A stretch of DNA of 64,000 bases from Phlegmacium glaucopus (GCA_015039465.1 MU130497.1:105296-169295), one strand, 5' to 3'. Positions 35,151 through 48,503 are shown, counted from the first letter of the stretch. Made by a program: numbers and translations. Notes: a model not told the origin generated them from the letters alone.

Positions 35151-37204
35151 TTGGACCATTTGTCATCATGGTACTGCTTGATAAGTTCTATCTGCCTCCC
35201 ATGTAGTTCATTTGCCTTGATATGTGGGAACATTAACCGTCGCATTGCATAATCCTGACTTTTGAATCTCCATGAAATTGCACAGGCCAAAATTATGCTT
35301 CCCATCTCACACATTCTTTGCTGCTCATATTTTGACATTCTCTCCCGACTCCAGTAGTGCACCAGAGGATGAACAGACAACATTTTAGATGATTGTCCTC
35401 TTTTCACCAGGGAGAAAGAGAGAAGGACACTAATCCCTTGTCCAAACATGAAGTCATCCCAGTGACCATCACTGTCCAACCCAAGCAGAGTATGATCCAG
35501 TAAAGTGACTGCTTGAGGTAACCTTTCAGCTATGTCACTATCAACAACATGTTTCATACTCTCCTCAGCAGCAGATTGGAATATGTCTTTAGAAATATTA
35601 CTATGATGATAGAAAGCACATATCTGAAGAATAAGGATTGCAGCCTGGGCTGCTTGTGCATCTCCAGCAATGGAATATCCACCAGCTCTCCTTTCTATTT
35701 CTTTGAAAGAAAGATCCCAGGTCCCATACACTGTTTTATCATACTTTGATGCCCCTGTGAATATAGCATCTGACATAAGAGCCTGACGATGTGCTGAGAA
35801 TTGCCTCAGATATTGATCAATATCACATTTTCCAGCCTCAATATAGGCCCCAGCATGATCAATAGCAAGAGGAATGCATCCAAGCTCAGTCACAATCTTT
35901 TTGGCAGCTTGCAGATGCTCAGGCAATGCATCCAAACAGCTAGCCTTGAGAAACAGAGCTATAGCATCTGTCTCCTCCATTTCATGGATCCCAATTTTGT
36001 TCTCAAATGATACAATCCTTCCCATGAATTGGTTTCTGCTAGTAATCAGAATATTACCTCTGTTACCTGAAGGAATGAACTTGGCCACCACCTCTGGAGG
36101 AGGATCATCAGCATTATCAAATACAATCAACCATTCTTCTTGGAGAAAATATATCCACTGGAGGACAGACTCAACTGAGCCATCCACACCAGAATCTTGT
36201 GCAGCAGGAAGGCTAGATATGCCCCTGAGAGACAATTCTATGCTCTCCTGAGAGGAGGCATCAACCCAGAATATATGTGAAAAACTATCAAGAAATGAAT
36301 CCAGTGTTGTGAATGGCAAAAGTAAGAACCCTTACTTTTCAGACATTTCTTCTATGAACTTGAGGCAAATTTGGGTCTTCCCAATCCCTCCCAGTCCCCA
36401 GAGGAGACACAAGTGCCTAGACCTCAGTGTACTAGTATCACAATGAACAAAAATCTTCCCAAGTTTATCGAGTACATCTTTCCGTCCAGTAAAGATTGGG
36501 CTGGAGTTGGGTCTTTGAGTTATAGGGATTTTCATCTTCCCTTCACCAGGACTAGCAGGGAGAATATTGACATTGTTCTATATGCACAATTATTGCTAAA
36601 TCATACACACAACTTATGAGAAAGACTTACGAAGGTGCCGCCAGTGATGAGGGTATTCTGCGCATTGGCAAAGAAACCCAAGGCGGGTTGTTGAACCTGC
36701 TGATTGTTATTCAAAGCGGAGAACACATGGTATAAGCAACTCACCGATGGACTTTGTTCGGATTTTGTGGATCCCAAGTTCAAAGCGGAGATTTGGAGTT
36801 CATGGGTAATCTGTCGATGATGAATGAATACTCGTGGATGTGATGCGCCAAATTGAACACTCACATTAACGCCAGTGTCTGGAACACTTACAGGATTGGT
36901 CGCCAGAGCAGAAACTGGAGGAGAGACTTGGAGGTCATGGGCAGTCTGATGGGTGACGGTGGTTAAATATCTAAGGATGCGATAGGTGAAGTTAAACGCT
37001 CACGGCAGCGCCAGCGACCTGAATAACTTGTGCGCTTGCAGTCGCAGCACTAGTGAGAATGGATGGCATGGCATCAACGGCGCTTGTTTTGATTGTCGAT
37101 GTCGAAGTTGCTGGTTCACAGCTTGAACCTAGAGCATCGTTGATAGTCAGAGATGGATATGCTTGTTTCTTGGACTTGTATTTTTTCTTAAGAATGTGCT
37201 TCAT
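33420..37204 (-). pseudogene. NB-ARC/TPR (NLR-type) gene B, nearly intact with one frameshift
   Basis: Exons: 37,204-37,004 (start MKHILKKKYKSKKQ), 36,945-36,892, 36,810-36,745, 36,699-36,631, 36,577-36,336 (P-loop WGLGGIGKTQICLKF) and 36,284-33,420. Introns have GT-AG ends. The NB-ARC body shows LIVFDNADDP (Walker B), GNILITSRN (sensor) and GCIPLAIDHAGAY (GxPLA). The C-terminus is 13 full 42-residue TPR units plus a half unit (33,420-35,150). A gap of about 4 nt near 35,008, inside the first TPR boundary, shifts the frame. Without it the exon sum is a multiple of three and would give about 1,165 residues. The defect could be a real null allele or a sequencing error in a repeat. The N-terminal 130 residues match no effector domain I know. 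Such STAND proteins are thought to oligomerise on ligand binding by the repeats and trigger defence or incompatibility. Confidence 0.85.
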
Positions 37205-39391
37205 ATCATTGAACAGTGAGTTATAGTGAGCGGTGAGGGTGGTGATAAGGGTCGATAAGAAAACGCACTCGATTACATAAGCAGTGATCCCAGCGAGTAG
37301 TCGTTCCCACCTATATTGGTCTGCTTTTGATCGCGTCAGGTTTACCGCTTCACACTTCTTCACATCATGTCAGCGCGTCCAAACATCCGCTCACGCATCC
37401 AAACGCTGGAACAATTGGACATTGCTGACTCTAACTGGATTTAGGCACCTGTAACCCCCCCGGCCTCGTATGCCATGAGAGCGATTTGCATTGATCCCAT
37501 CGAAGAGTTTCATTACAGCTTGTACAGAATAATCATATGGGTCGTATGGGAGGCGATTTTTGGTGAGATTTTGACATAAAGCAATTCCAGAAAGTAAAAT
37601 AAATGAAACGCCTTAGTCTTGGAGTTGTCTAGTATGGACATTGGAATAACGATGATTCCTGAGATCTTCCTAATTGACGCGACAAGGCGAAGTTGTGTTT
37701 TCTATGGGATCGATGTGCTGCTCCACACGAGATGACAACTACTACTCCACCTCTCTTTAAAGAGAAATTGAGTGATGTGGTATGGAATTGACGCGTGATG
37801 GCGATTACAGATGAAGACATGGATTGACAGCCTTTTTTTCGCTCCTTTGCTCTTTCAATTACTATCAGTCCAGGGTATGCATTCTAAAAAATCCCTATCC
37901 TGTTCTTTATATCGTACACCCACTCATAAATTCATCAATCAACACCACCACCCCTCAATCAATCATCATAATGTACTCCTTCAAACCTACGTAGCGCCTT
38001 CACCGGCTCAGGATTCAAGTTCATCACAGTCGCATCGCCTCAGTCTTGGAACCTCAATCCGAAGAACTTAACCTCAAAAGTCCTTTATTTACCAATTCGC
38101 AGTCTCAACAATATCGCTTCAACTCTTCACCTCTACAAACAAGTCGAACTACATATGATGGCATTGACCTAGAATTTTCAAACCACATAATGTGCATATA
38201 ATTGGACCCTGTCATGGTGTCATCCTCTCGTATTTTTTTGATCATCTTCTCGTCCAGTCGTACTCTATATGGAAGACTGAGCGCCCGTTGTTGTACTCAT
38301 GCGCCCGACATAGTGTCGCAACTGCCGTTTCTTCCTTGGTTTTGACAATCCCTTTAATCCTATCCAAGGTTTATATAAATTAGTACATTATCTTCAGCTG
38401 GGTTATTTTTGGCCTTAATTGCCATACAATGGGCTGGTGATGGTTTGGAATCTTTTATTGTAGAAAACTTCTTTCCGTATGAAGTTGGTATGAAGTCGAT
38501 CGACCTCGACCGACTTATCATTCAAGTTGATCAATTTGTCATCAACGTTATCGTAAGCTGTCATCGGGAGACACTTACTGTAATGGCAACTTGAAGCACA
38601 AGAATCCTGAAGATCGTAGCAGCATCAAGTGATATTTAGTAGGAGTCAAAGTAGGGCGATTGTTGCATGATTATTGCATGATTAAGTTGCCGATTATTGA
38701 GCACTTAAATAATCCTCTCAGAAGTCGTTTGACCGTCACGATTTTTCATTGTAATTTTTCAAGTTATTTTTGACTTTTCCTGTCTTCTCTCAACCTGTCG
38801 AATGTCAAAATTTTTAAAACTATGACGCTTGAATAATCGTACTCAAGAATCACGGCAAGAATCGTCAATTCGCCTCCAGAAGTGATTCGACAAAAATCGC
38901 CTACTTTGACTGGTACATAATGCCACATTGTGATCCAGAGTCTTCGGACTCAGGGTTATTCAACTTATTGAACAAAGCTCCTGCATATGAATAATGTAGT
39001 CTCATAAGATGTCAGGCAAATGTGGTAGATTTCATTCACACTTGGATCGATTGATGCACTCGATCCTAAAAGGTGCACTGATTTTCTAGGTTTGATATTG
39101 ACGTACTGCGGTAGCTGCGAGAAAGCATCCACAGTTCTAGAAAAACATAGAACGATAGTGGATATAAAGAGGTGGAGATTGCCGCACGGCGTAGAGTGGA
39201 CACGCAATCGATGAGTCCGAAACGTGAGAATATTACCTAATCACCACTTGAAGCGCAAACCTGTACCCATTTGTAACACTTGCTCACCAACCACCACGAC
39301 CTCTGTTTGAATTTTCGTTTTCTAAATCTTTGATTAGAAAGAAACCTCTATAAACCTTTTCGTGACTCATACCAGCCTTCTAACAGTAACC
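37205..39391. other. Intergenic
   Basis: No supported gene. The region contains the promoters of NLR gene B and of the bZIP gene. A CTATAAAC box lies at 39,348-39,355, about 40 bp upstream of the bZIP start codon. Confidence 0.55.
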
Positions 39392-41860
39392 ATGCTGGTA
39401 GACAACCCCCTTCTCCAACCATTATACTTTTCTGTGCCACCGACGCAATCATCCTCTCATCCTGAGTATACTACAGATTTCAGTGATATCTTCGACACCG
39501 ACTTGTTCAATAGCACTTTTGCGGCTCCCAGTTCCACAACTTCTGGGTCTCGAGGGTCAACACCCCAAAACCTTTTGACGCCACCCCAAGAAGCGCTACC
39601 CACTTCTTTCCCCGAGATACATGACGACGATACTGCCAACCAGTTCTATGCATTATTCGATGACGATCTTAAAGCCATGAACAACCCTCTTGCGCTCACA
39701 TCTACATCCATCGATTTCATGGGTGTCAATGGCTTCGATGGGACCTACGGTGGTGCCACTGGCGGGGCTGGGGTAAACTATAATATCGATTATGGCATGG
39801 GTATGGACATGTCCAATATGGGCATGAGCATCCCACCCATTGACGACCCGATGCAGATGAGGGGCATCGATCCCCAACTCGTCGATACTCCGTCCGCTGT
39901 CAGTGATCATGATGATGAACCTGAAGAGGAACAAGAGCCATCCAGCCCACCTGATGCCGTCGAACAACCGGAGCAGGAGAAGTTGACTCTCACTATCGCT
40001 CCTGTCAAGGTGGGAGGTTTCGGAAAGGCCCGGAAGGGTACGGTCCAAAGTGGAGGGGTGGTCAAGAAGACTCCCAGCGCTTACGCTAACAAGGAGAAGG
40101 AGAATCCTCTAAATATCCTTCCCTCTGCCAAGAAGTCGGTTCCTCCCAAAGTCACCAAGCTACCACCGACATATTTGGCTAACACGTCACCGGTGTCTGG
40201 TCTCTTCCTTACGGGAGATAACTCTATGAGTGGTACCAGCGAAGCAGGTGACCGTGACGATGACGATGATCTACCTCAGGACTGGCGCCCACCTCCCGAA
40301 GTCTTGGCCAAGATGACAAGCAAGGAAAAACGTCAACTGCGCAACAAGATCAGTGCCAGGAATTTCCGAGTTCGCCGAAAAGGTTCGTATCACAGCTCTT
40401 CAATTGTCTTTTTCTATATATCCGTTTCCCATGATGTCTGACTTCCTTAATTTCCCTTTACAGAATACATATCTACACTCGAAGGCGACATCGCTGAGCG
40501 GGATCGTTTGCTCGACCACTTCCGTACCAAACTTGGTTCCCAGGAATCAGAAAACCTCGCCCTGCGCCAAGAAATCGCAGCTCTCAAGAAGGCTCTTCTT
40601 GACGGCCGCGGTGGACCCATCAATCTTCCTCCTCCCGCTCCTCTTCCTGAACACAGTGCCGCCGAGACCTTGGCTACCTCGAACACCAACATCAGCACCA
40701 GTGTGGTACAAAGCTCACCCCTGGTGACAGCTAATACCCAAAAAGACTTGCCCAGTTCACCGCGTATGACAGGTCCTCGGTTCTGGGGTGGTGTGGGAAT
40801 GGGCGGTGGTATCACACCTGTGCATACTACGCTTGTGCCTGATATCAGTACGATCGTGAGGAATGGTCTTCAAGAGAACATGAACCCTTCTTTGAACACA
40901 TTGCGGGGGAATTCTGCCGGGAATGGTATTGTATCAAATAAAGGTTTGGGATTCGATGGTTTTGCGGATTTGAATCCATTTACCATGAAGACCCTGGACG
41001 CGTACGTATTTTTGTTCCCTTTACCTCCACAGTCGATGCTTATTGTTTCTGGAAACAGCTATCGCATGCACCTCTGGGGCAAAATGGCTGCTCAACAACA
41101 AATACACCAACAGAACCAAACATCGCAGACTCCTCAGAACCCTTCAGGATTGGCGTCCAAAATGCGTCCACACTTTTTCGCTCCTTCACCCAAGGCCAAC
41201 CTGCTGCCTTCATCAAGTTATGGCAGCACACTCTCCGCTCTGCTGTCTGGAAAGCACAACATTCCTTATACGACTTCTTTATCAACCTCGACATACCCTA
41301 CTCCACCGACATCTCCCTTGCTTCTTCCGAAAGGAGGCGCTTCACTACCTCTATCTCTACTCCCCTCTCTCCCTTCTTCGCAGTCTTCCTTAGCTCCATC
41401 TTCTTCCTCGTCGTCCCAGAAGGAACGCGAAAAAGAACAGCAACACGCTATGTTGGCCGCTATAGCTAGCCAAACTGTGTGCCGCAAATTGGGCAATGCG
41501 TTTTGGGACGCCTTCACGGGATCTTCCTCTGCCTCCACATCCTCATCATCCTCTACCTCTCATGGTGATTGGGATGCTGATAAAGTACGTAAAGTTCTGG
41601 AAGGCAAGGCGGTGTTACGTGTTGTCGATGTGGAGCCGGCTACTATTTCTGCGGCTACCTCTGCGTCGATACCAAGTACTCTCAACATCATTACGCCACC
41701 TGCGTCACCGAAGGTGCATCATTCACGGGCAGGTGCCGCTTCGAGGTCTTCGCTGGGTCAATCGTCACAGGCAACAGAAGATTGCAGAAAGATGCAGTGC
41801 AAGGTAACTGAGATTTTGGAAGAGAGCATGAGGAGTTTGAGTCTGGGGAAGAAGATGTAA
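39392..41860 (+). CDS. bZIP transcription factor (776 aa)
   Basis: Three exons: 39,392-40,382, 40,464-41,001 and 41,059-41,860. Both introns are GT-AG and the exon sum is a multiple of three. The start is the ATG of MLVDNPLLQPLYFSVPP; the frame extends 5' only through a GTG. The N-terminal 300 residues are acidic and Ser/Thr/Pro-rich, with a DDD(D)LPQDWRPP lead-in. The basic region KEKRQLRNKISARNFRVRRK is interrupted by intron 1 exactly at its end. The leucine zipper follows in exon 2 (EYISTLEGDIAERDRLLDHF, then LALRQEIAALKKALL). The remaining 380 residues are low-complexity, with a Ser run and a conserved-looking C-terminus EILEESMRSLSLGKK. Agaricomycete bZIPs of this layout are nuclear DNA-binding dimers; the specific regulon cannot be told from the sequence. 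Confidence 0.93.
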
Positions 41861-43529
41861 TGACGAAGATGTTTTCGTTTGTGAAGTCCGTAAGTTCTTT
41901 TTTCCCCCTTGATATAACGTATTGTTCTGATGATTTTCAGGCTTTTTTTTTAGACGTGAAGATGAAAGATGAATATGAAAGAAAGAAGATTCTAAAAGTG
42001 TGAAAGAAATCAAAGTACCTCAATAACTCAATATGGCATATTTTTCTTGTAATCCTCTAATCCGTTTTTTTTCTTTTGATCTATCTAACCCCCCTCCTCC
42101 ATCTTCCTATTACCCATATTTCCTCCCTTTCTGCCAAATTTCAATTTACCTGGACCCTACCTTTCTGTAGTTCCCTTGAATTACAAACCATCCGACGAAT
42201 CCAATCAAATGCCTACCGAGTCCTGGTAGACTTGTAACCCATTCTTTTTTCCTCTTGTTTCCTGTATTGTGAACAGTTATCAGGCTGGTGTTGTTATCGC
42301 ATAGTACTTACCATAGCATATATCTTTTTTATCGCCACATCCCTGAAATTTGAGACTGCTGGGTAATTGAAGGGCGTTCACGCCGCGGTGCGGCGCAGCT
42401 CTTTCTTTCATGTGATTATGTCTCTTCATTCTTATAAATCTTTATCCTTATCCAATACACTTATAAGGATCATTCTTAGATAGCTCGTCCAATACCCTTG
42501 GCCCAATTGCCTTTTATTGATTGTTCTTATCCCTCTAAGCCCAATGTTAGTCAGTACATAAAAGAGACTTGGAGCTACGGAGGAGTTCACCTTGCACTTT
42601 GTACCACACCTGTCACTTTCGTCACTGGTGTCACTTTTGTTACATGCCTCTGTCACCTACCTATCATTTGTATGTACTCGAATTCAAAAGGTGTTTTGAA
42701 TTCAACGTTGTTCGGCGTCTAGTCACTCGGTCCCGGCGTCTCGGTACATGTTTACGCTCATCCTTCTAGTATACTTATCCTTACTTTTTCCACTACGGTA
42801 TTGGTATGTATACAACTTGCTCCATGTTCGCCGGACCCCTTTCGTACTAACAGATATGTATTAAAATTTAAATAAATTTATTTTACGTGTATCATTCTGT
42901 CAAGCCATTCTTTGAATAGTAAATCGTAAGATCTGTGATTGAGAGGAGACTTTGTTGGCAGATTGTATATATATATATATATCGTATATCACCATATGTA
43001 TACTTTCCAGATTTGTCTGAAATAAATCAATATTTGATGAATTTGAATCCGCCTGATATGTTAGGCTTCTCTGTTGAGGCTTCACCGACATCCCCTTGTG
43101 TTAGATCTGTACACCAGGTGAATTCACTTCATGTTGATATCAGAGTGGCGGTGTTGCATACAGCCATGCCAGTTGTATTGTTGGTGTCACGGTCTTCTCA
43201 AACCTTCTCAACCCTATCCATGCTGACAGGGGGTGAAAAAAAGGAAAGCTTGCTCGATTCCATCATTTCATCTCGGGATCACACTGACGTCGAGTAGATG
43301 ATATAGAGTTCAAGTATGTACATATGTCCTATCTAAGTCAGGGGAGTTTGTTTCCATGCTAACGGAATGAGATTGTCTCGCCCCCGCCCATACTAAGCTC
43401 AAATAAGCATGTCATAAGACACAAGCCAGGAAATAAAAGGGACCTAATATTGGTTTAGAACCTGTTAGGACGTCAAAACATACGTGATAATGACGGCGCA
43501 CACCCGACTAGTTCAATGCTTTTAGTATC
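41861..43529. other. Intergenic with a TA microsatellite
   Basis: This holds the 3' flank of the bZIP gene and about 1.5 kb without a supported gene. A (TA)n run lies at 42,965-42,983. Confidence 0.55.
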
Positions 43530-45881
43530 ATGGAATCTTTTGCTTCTTTCTCTGCCATTTATTTCCCTTGGTCCCCGGTGTGTGATTGGGCTGCTCGTTT
43601 ATATTCCTCGATTTTGGACTCTGGTTTGAGCTCGGACATTCCACCGGCTGCTTTCTTTTTGACGCGCGTCAAAAACGAGAGCGAGAAGATCGTTCCGGAT
43701 GCCATGTACGGGAATTTCTATGTTTCCGGACTGGCTGGTTCGGATACCACAGTCAATACACGTTCCGCTACAACCACACCAACAGTCACAATACGGACCT
43801 ATAACCAACCTCAACCTCAGTGTCCACCTGGCACAGCAGCAATAGCCCCGGCTATACAAAACCAACGTGACGGTCCGCATTTGGCAGGCAACGAGGCATG
43901 TCTGTGTTCCTCGTGTCATCTCAGAGGCAGTTTCTTTCCACGAAGTCAGGATGGGACGATTATCTTACCGCATCCTTCATCGTTTATACATTCGGCGCGT
44001 CTTCCCAGGTCAACAGTGACTACGACGATTGCTGTACCTCCTCCACATGCAACTCTAGGTTTGGTAACTTCACGGAAAAGAAATCGGACGGAGAGCAATG
44101 CTTCAGACTGTGATCGTGAGTGAGGGCCAGGTTTTTGAATCTTTTGTGGCGTTGTCTTATAGCTTTTTTGGTTCGGTTTTCCTGTAGCAAAATTCAATGA
44201 AGGACGACGCGGTGGTGGACCGAGGACTCCTCATATTCAGAGCGACAAAGGGGAAGGGAGTTCTACTGGAACTGGTATGTGTATTAATCGCCGCGGATAT
44301 GCTTTGAATTAATAGAAGGTCTTGGGTAGGAATTGTTGGGGAAAGTTGCATGACTCCCCCATACGGAAGCAGTCGCGAGATTATCTCAACTGGTATTTCA
44401 AATTTCCTTTGTGGGGCGTATCGCCTCTGATAAACATTTTTTGCTTAGACGAGTCCTACCACACACCACGGATGTCTATGCAAGGCAGACCAAGAGGCCC
44501 TTCGTTATCAGGTAAGTCCCAATTCGGATTATCCAAACCTTAATTTCCAACTGAACCAACTTGTCTATCCAAGTTCCTTCTAGACGTGCTCCCAGTCAAT
44601 TATCCAGAAGGCATGATCAAAAATCCAGTATGTGTAAATTTGCTTTATCATCGGATTCCACCCTTTTTAACACCACTGTTTGATATATAGAAAGAGCAGA
44701 GCCATGGCCGCGGAGTATAGAGTCTGACGAATTAACACGGCAGCCAAGTCAGGTCGCCCCTTGTCCGTTGATTTCGTGATTGGTCTAATAAATAAAAATA
44801 TTGACAGATCATCTTACTCAACAGCCTTCTTCATCATCATCTCAACATTTGCAAACATTAGATAAATCACGTAAGTTGACATGTCCAACTTCTTTGGGGA
44901 AGTATTACTCCCAAACTAATCGTCGATTGACATTCCCGCTACTCTCGCAGGTAGAACGAAGCTGGAAGCATTTCTAGACAGACATGGGACTACACGCCCC
45001 CAGAATTCTTTGCAAACGTTCCAAGCGCAGGAATTGTCACTTCCAACAGGTAAAAAAAGGCCTTGCCTCGTTTTTTTTGTAAACAATCTTTCCTTTGATT
45101 TTAATCATTGTTCTTTCCAGCGAAGCTTGAAACTCCTCCATCAACTACTCCGCCGACTGTACCCCAATCTCATAGCGGTGCCTATGGCTACGAACATCGT
45201 CCCATCCTTCCTCTCCATCAGGCGGAACCGGGCCTCCGTATGTCAAGCTACCCGGAACCGACAGGTAAAATTTATTTCCAGAAGCGTGTTTTTTCCTTGA
45301 AGGATGACTAGTTTACATCTGTTCTGTAGGTCGCCTAGAGATGTCATACCACCATCAACATCACCATTATTCGGCCAGCGGACCAGAAAGTTCTAGTGAC
45401 ACAATTGGTGCTGCTCAAGCTAAACCCAAAATCATTCGTTTCAGTTCTCGTTCTGAAAATCCTCAACCTGTCAACAATATTGACGCTCCTAAAATCACAG
45501 GCGAGAAAAGCGGTGAGCAAAAAAACAAAAAAAGTCCCTCTTTTTAAATTTAAAACGGATTTAATTTAATCTTTATTTACTCTAGTTAATTCAAGTCCGA
45601 CGACAAGAGATCCACCGAAATCGTCTTCATCTTCATCTCACCAACTACAATCACAGTCTGAAGGCAGCAGCAGCAGCAGTCAGACTCAATTCCACTTTCA
45701 GGAACCTGTCGTACCTGAAGACCATATTCCCAGCCCTATCCGCCCAAGAGAACTATCCATTATTCACGTCAAATGGGACTCGGAAAGGAAACGTAGACAG
45801 GGTTACTTCGCGCAGGAAGAAGGCGCGGAAAAATCACCCTTCAGACATTATAACAAGGCCAACTGCGATTTTGAGAGTTAA
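43530..45881 (+). CDS. Unrecognised many-exon Ser/Pro-rich protein
   Basis: Exon 1 starts at 43,530 (MESFASFSAIYFPWSP) and runs to about 44,116. A clean splice (GTGAGT...TGTAG) leads in frame to a second exon at about 44,188-44,274 (FNEGRRGGGPRTPHIQSDKG). At least six further short exons, separated by 50-70 bp T-rich introns, can be recognised up to the terminal exon, which ends HYNKANCDFES and stops at about 45,881 (preceded by IIHVKWDSERKRRQGY). The internal splice junctions between 44,275 and 45,590 were not resolved with confidence. The product is Ser/Pro/Gln-rich and mostly disordered, without a recognised domain. The number of very short exons is unusual in this window. Confidence 0.55.
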
Positions 45882-46476
45882 ATTAATAGCTAGGTTTCAG
45901 TTTTATTTTATAATTGGAGGAAATTTTTTGACCTCTGGGATACCTTTCTGGATTTTTTTGTGCATTTCGTAACTTGACTTTTTGCAATTCGTGAATATTT
46001 TTACTTACTTAGTTTGTCACTTATTGTAGCATTACATTTGATTAGTCTACATCATTAACTTACGAATATTATTTGAATAATTGTTTTTCTTTAGACATAG
46101 ATATACACCACGAGCCATCACTGACAGCTTGGGAACCCAGATCAGGATTGTACTGCTTTCGTCCTTACATCACAATCAGCTACAAGAATAGAATGATATT
46201 GAATACATGTACATTTAGATTTTCGGAGGTATTTAGGGTGATCACCGTTTGATCAACCACGGTCCACGACAGGCAAGAAACAAAATCATCATACCATCAC
46301 TCAACTTCAAAATCACGAACATATTTCAGGTTTGTTTGAGGTCCATAGAACGAGGCTGGAAAGCAGGTCAACGCCAGTTCTAACTTCTGACGTTCACCTG
46401 TGTTTCAGCCCTCTATTTTTCCTGTCAGCCAAAACGGCGAATTCAGCCTAACGAAACGCACCTAAAAGCGGTTTTT
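45882..46476. other. Intergenic between convergent genes
   Basis: AT-rich 3' flanks of the plus-strand unknown gene and the minus-strand zinc-finger gene. Nothing else seen. Confidence 0.6.
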
Positions 46477-47381
46477 TTACATGGTGATCAGACGAGAGAA
46501 ACGAGCAGTTAAACCCTGGAAATGCTTTTGGACCTCAGGTAACTGAGCCAATTTACAAGCGGCGCTCTCGATGTGTTGCATCAACGCTGAAACGAGCTTG
46601 AACCTCTTCTTGCACTTCGGACACTTGAATTCATTGGCATCGTGTGCGGCAGAATTCAAGTGGGCGCTGAGCGAGTGGAGGGACCGGAACATTCTTCGGC
46701 AGAGAAAGCATGCATATGCTCTGCCATTGAATGCGCTCAGCGACGCAACATAATATCTAACAGTGGCCGGAGGAGTGGGACTTGCCCCTTCAATTCTTTG
46801 AGTGATGCAAATATTTGGAACAACATCGAGGCACTTGACGGCATGGGTTACTTGGTGGCGAGTGATGCCATGGCAGCCCGATTCGACGTGATGCGCAACG
46901 GCAGAGGGAGACGTGAAGTAAGATGGACAAAACGGACATTTGGCGTCTTGCAAAAGATGAGCAGACGAAGTCCGATAGTGCTACAGAGCGTTGTCAACAA
47001 CAGTTGACATGTAGTTAAATATATTTGAACTGACTTGATTCAAGGCTGACTGGTCTCCGAACGACCGAGTACATGTAGCGCAGTGGTACGGTTTATAATT
47101 GTTCCTTTTACGATGGTGCGGTGAATCCTGTCGATGCTTTTACGGGCAGATCACTTCAGTTAACCTGAGCAGAATAATAATAGCATGCAAATTTGCGCTA
47201 CCTGTTGCAATGCATGATCGTTCATAAACTGTCGGTCGCATTGGTGACACTTGGAGACGCTGAACCGGTGCCTTTTGGCGTTGCAGTGCGATTGTACTCC
47301 TTGAAGGGATTTAAAGGAACGATTGCAAGATGAGCATGAGTAAGGCATGGAGACAGGAAGACAAGGGGAATCAGTAGTCAT
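46477..47381 (-). CDS. C2H2 zinc-finger protein (261 aa)
   Basis: Three exons: 47,381-47,202, 47,136-47,035 and 46,980-46,477. The exon sum is a multiple of three, and the second intron (GTCAGT...CTGTAG) falls inside a finger. Fingers in order: YSCSSCNRSFKSLQGVQSHC, then KCHQCDRQFMNDHALQQH, then YHCATCTRSFGDQSALNQHY, then KCPFCPSYFTSPSAVAHHVE, later YACFLCRRMFRSLHSLSAHL and KCPKCKKRFKLVSALMQHIE. At least six C2H2-type units, several ending H-x(3-5)-H or H-x-C. The layout matches the fast-evolving C2H2 families of agaricomycetes, presumed nuclear. The neighbouring FAD-oxidoreductase relic and hAT element start about 340 bp upstream. Confidence 0.85.
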
Positions 47382-47721
47382 GGCGCAGGCGGATGTATAT
47401 AAGTATCAGATAAAATAGAAGTGTCACTAGTGGAGCCTAGGAGGCCTCAAGGCCTCAAGGTTCAATGTCGTTGGATCTTGTGATTGATTCAAATGTCGTT
47501 CCAATTGAAGAACCTACCAATGAGCTTGCCTGGATTTGGATTCTGGTGCTTACGTTTACTCCATCTTGTGAGAGAAATCTGCTGTTAAACCATCATCGGC
47601 CCAGGACAGCAACTTCCGATAGCGCTCAGTGCCATGAAGGATTGAGACCAGTTCAATCGGGGTCTACGCGAGACACAGCGCCGCCTACGACATAGAAAAA
47701 CCAGGTTAATTGAATTGAATG

Positions 47722-48503
47722 TTACTTCATAATAACACCGCGTAGTGATAACATGATTTTGGCCGTTTGTGCAAAGTTAGTTTCCGCCAAGCTACGAGGA
47801 AGCAGTCGTGATGCGATTCCAATTAGAGCTCCCTTTTGTGCCACTACATTTACGAACAAAGCCTGATAAATCTTGTGAAATGAGCTGGAAGGTACTCTCG
47901 CACCTCGTACCAAACCACCTGTGGCTTCTGCTACGTATTGTGCGAATGAAAGGAAAACTCGTATTGCTATCTGCCCAAGAGATGTTTGGAGCTGTGAGGA
48001 CAGCTGTGAAGGAAGAATTGGATACAGTGATTTATCCACCCCAACCTGCATCGGAGATGGTGGGATATATTCGGTCATTACATTTTGAGCGATAGCAAGT
48101 GTTGGAGGTTATGAGAGCAAAGGTTGAGGGGAAGGTTTGGCATGTAGTTGAAGTTACGACGCCGTAGGTACCTCCACCACCACTGTCCAAAACAAATCTG
48201 GGTATTGGAAAGAGGTTGGTGGTGATGAGAGATCCATCGGCGAGGACAATGGTGAATTAAAGAACATTATGGACACCTGGGTCGTTTTATCATGAGTTTA
48301 AGCATGCAGAATGAATGGGAATAAGGTGGCGTACCGAGGCCGAACTTGGGGGAAATGCACTGTGTCCTTCATCCACCCTCGCCGATTGAACCGCCTGTGG
48401 ATATACCTCCAACAATGAACCGTCCTTGTTTCCGAGAAAAGGCATGGTTCATACCATTGACCAAGAGTGACAGTTAATCGTGTAGCGAAAGTAAATTTGA
48501 TCA
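47722..48503 (-). pseudogene. FAD-linked oxidoreductase (berberine-bridge-type) remnant
   Basis: Broken minus-strand frames carry signature pieces of the PCMH-type FAD-binding/BBE family: VVGGISTGGSIGEGG (about 48,380-48,420), VLADGSLITTNLFP followed by LDSGGGGTYGVVTS (48,150-48,260), and GALIGIASRLLPRSL in the substrate domain (about 47,770-47,840). Stops and frameshifts lie between them. The 5' end is missing where the hAT transposon begins at 48,504. Such enzymes oxidise alcohols or sugars with covalent FAD; this copy cannot be functional. Confidence 0.7.
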
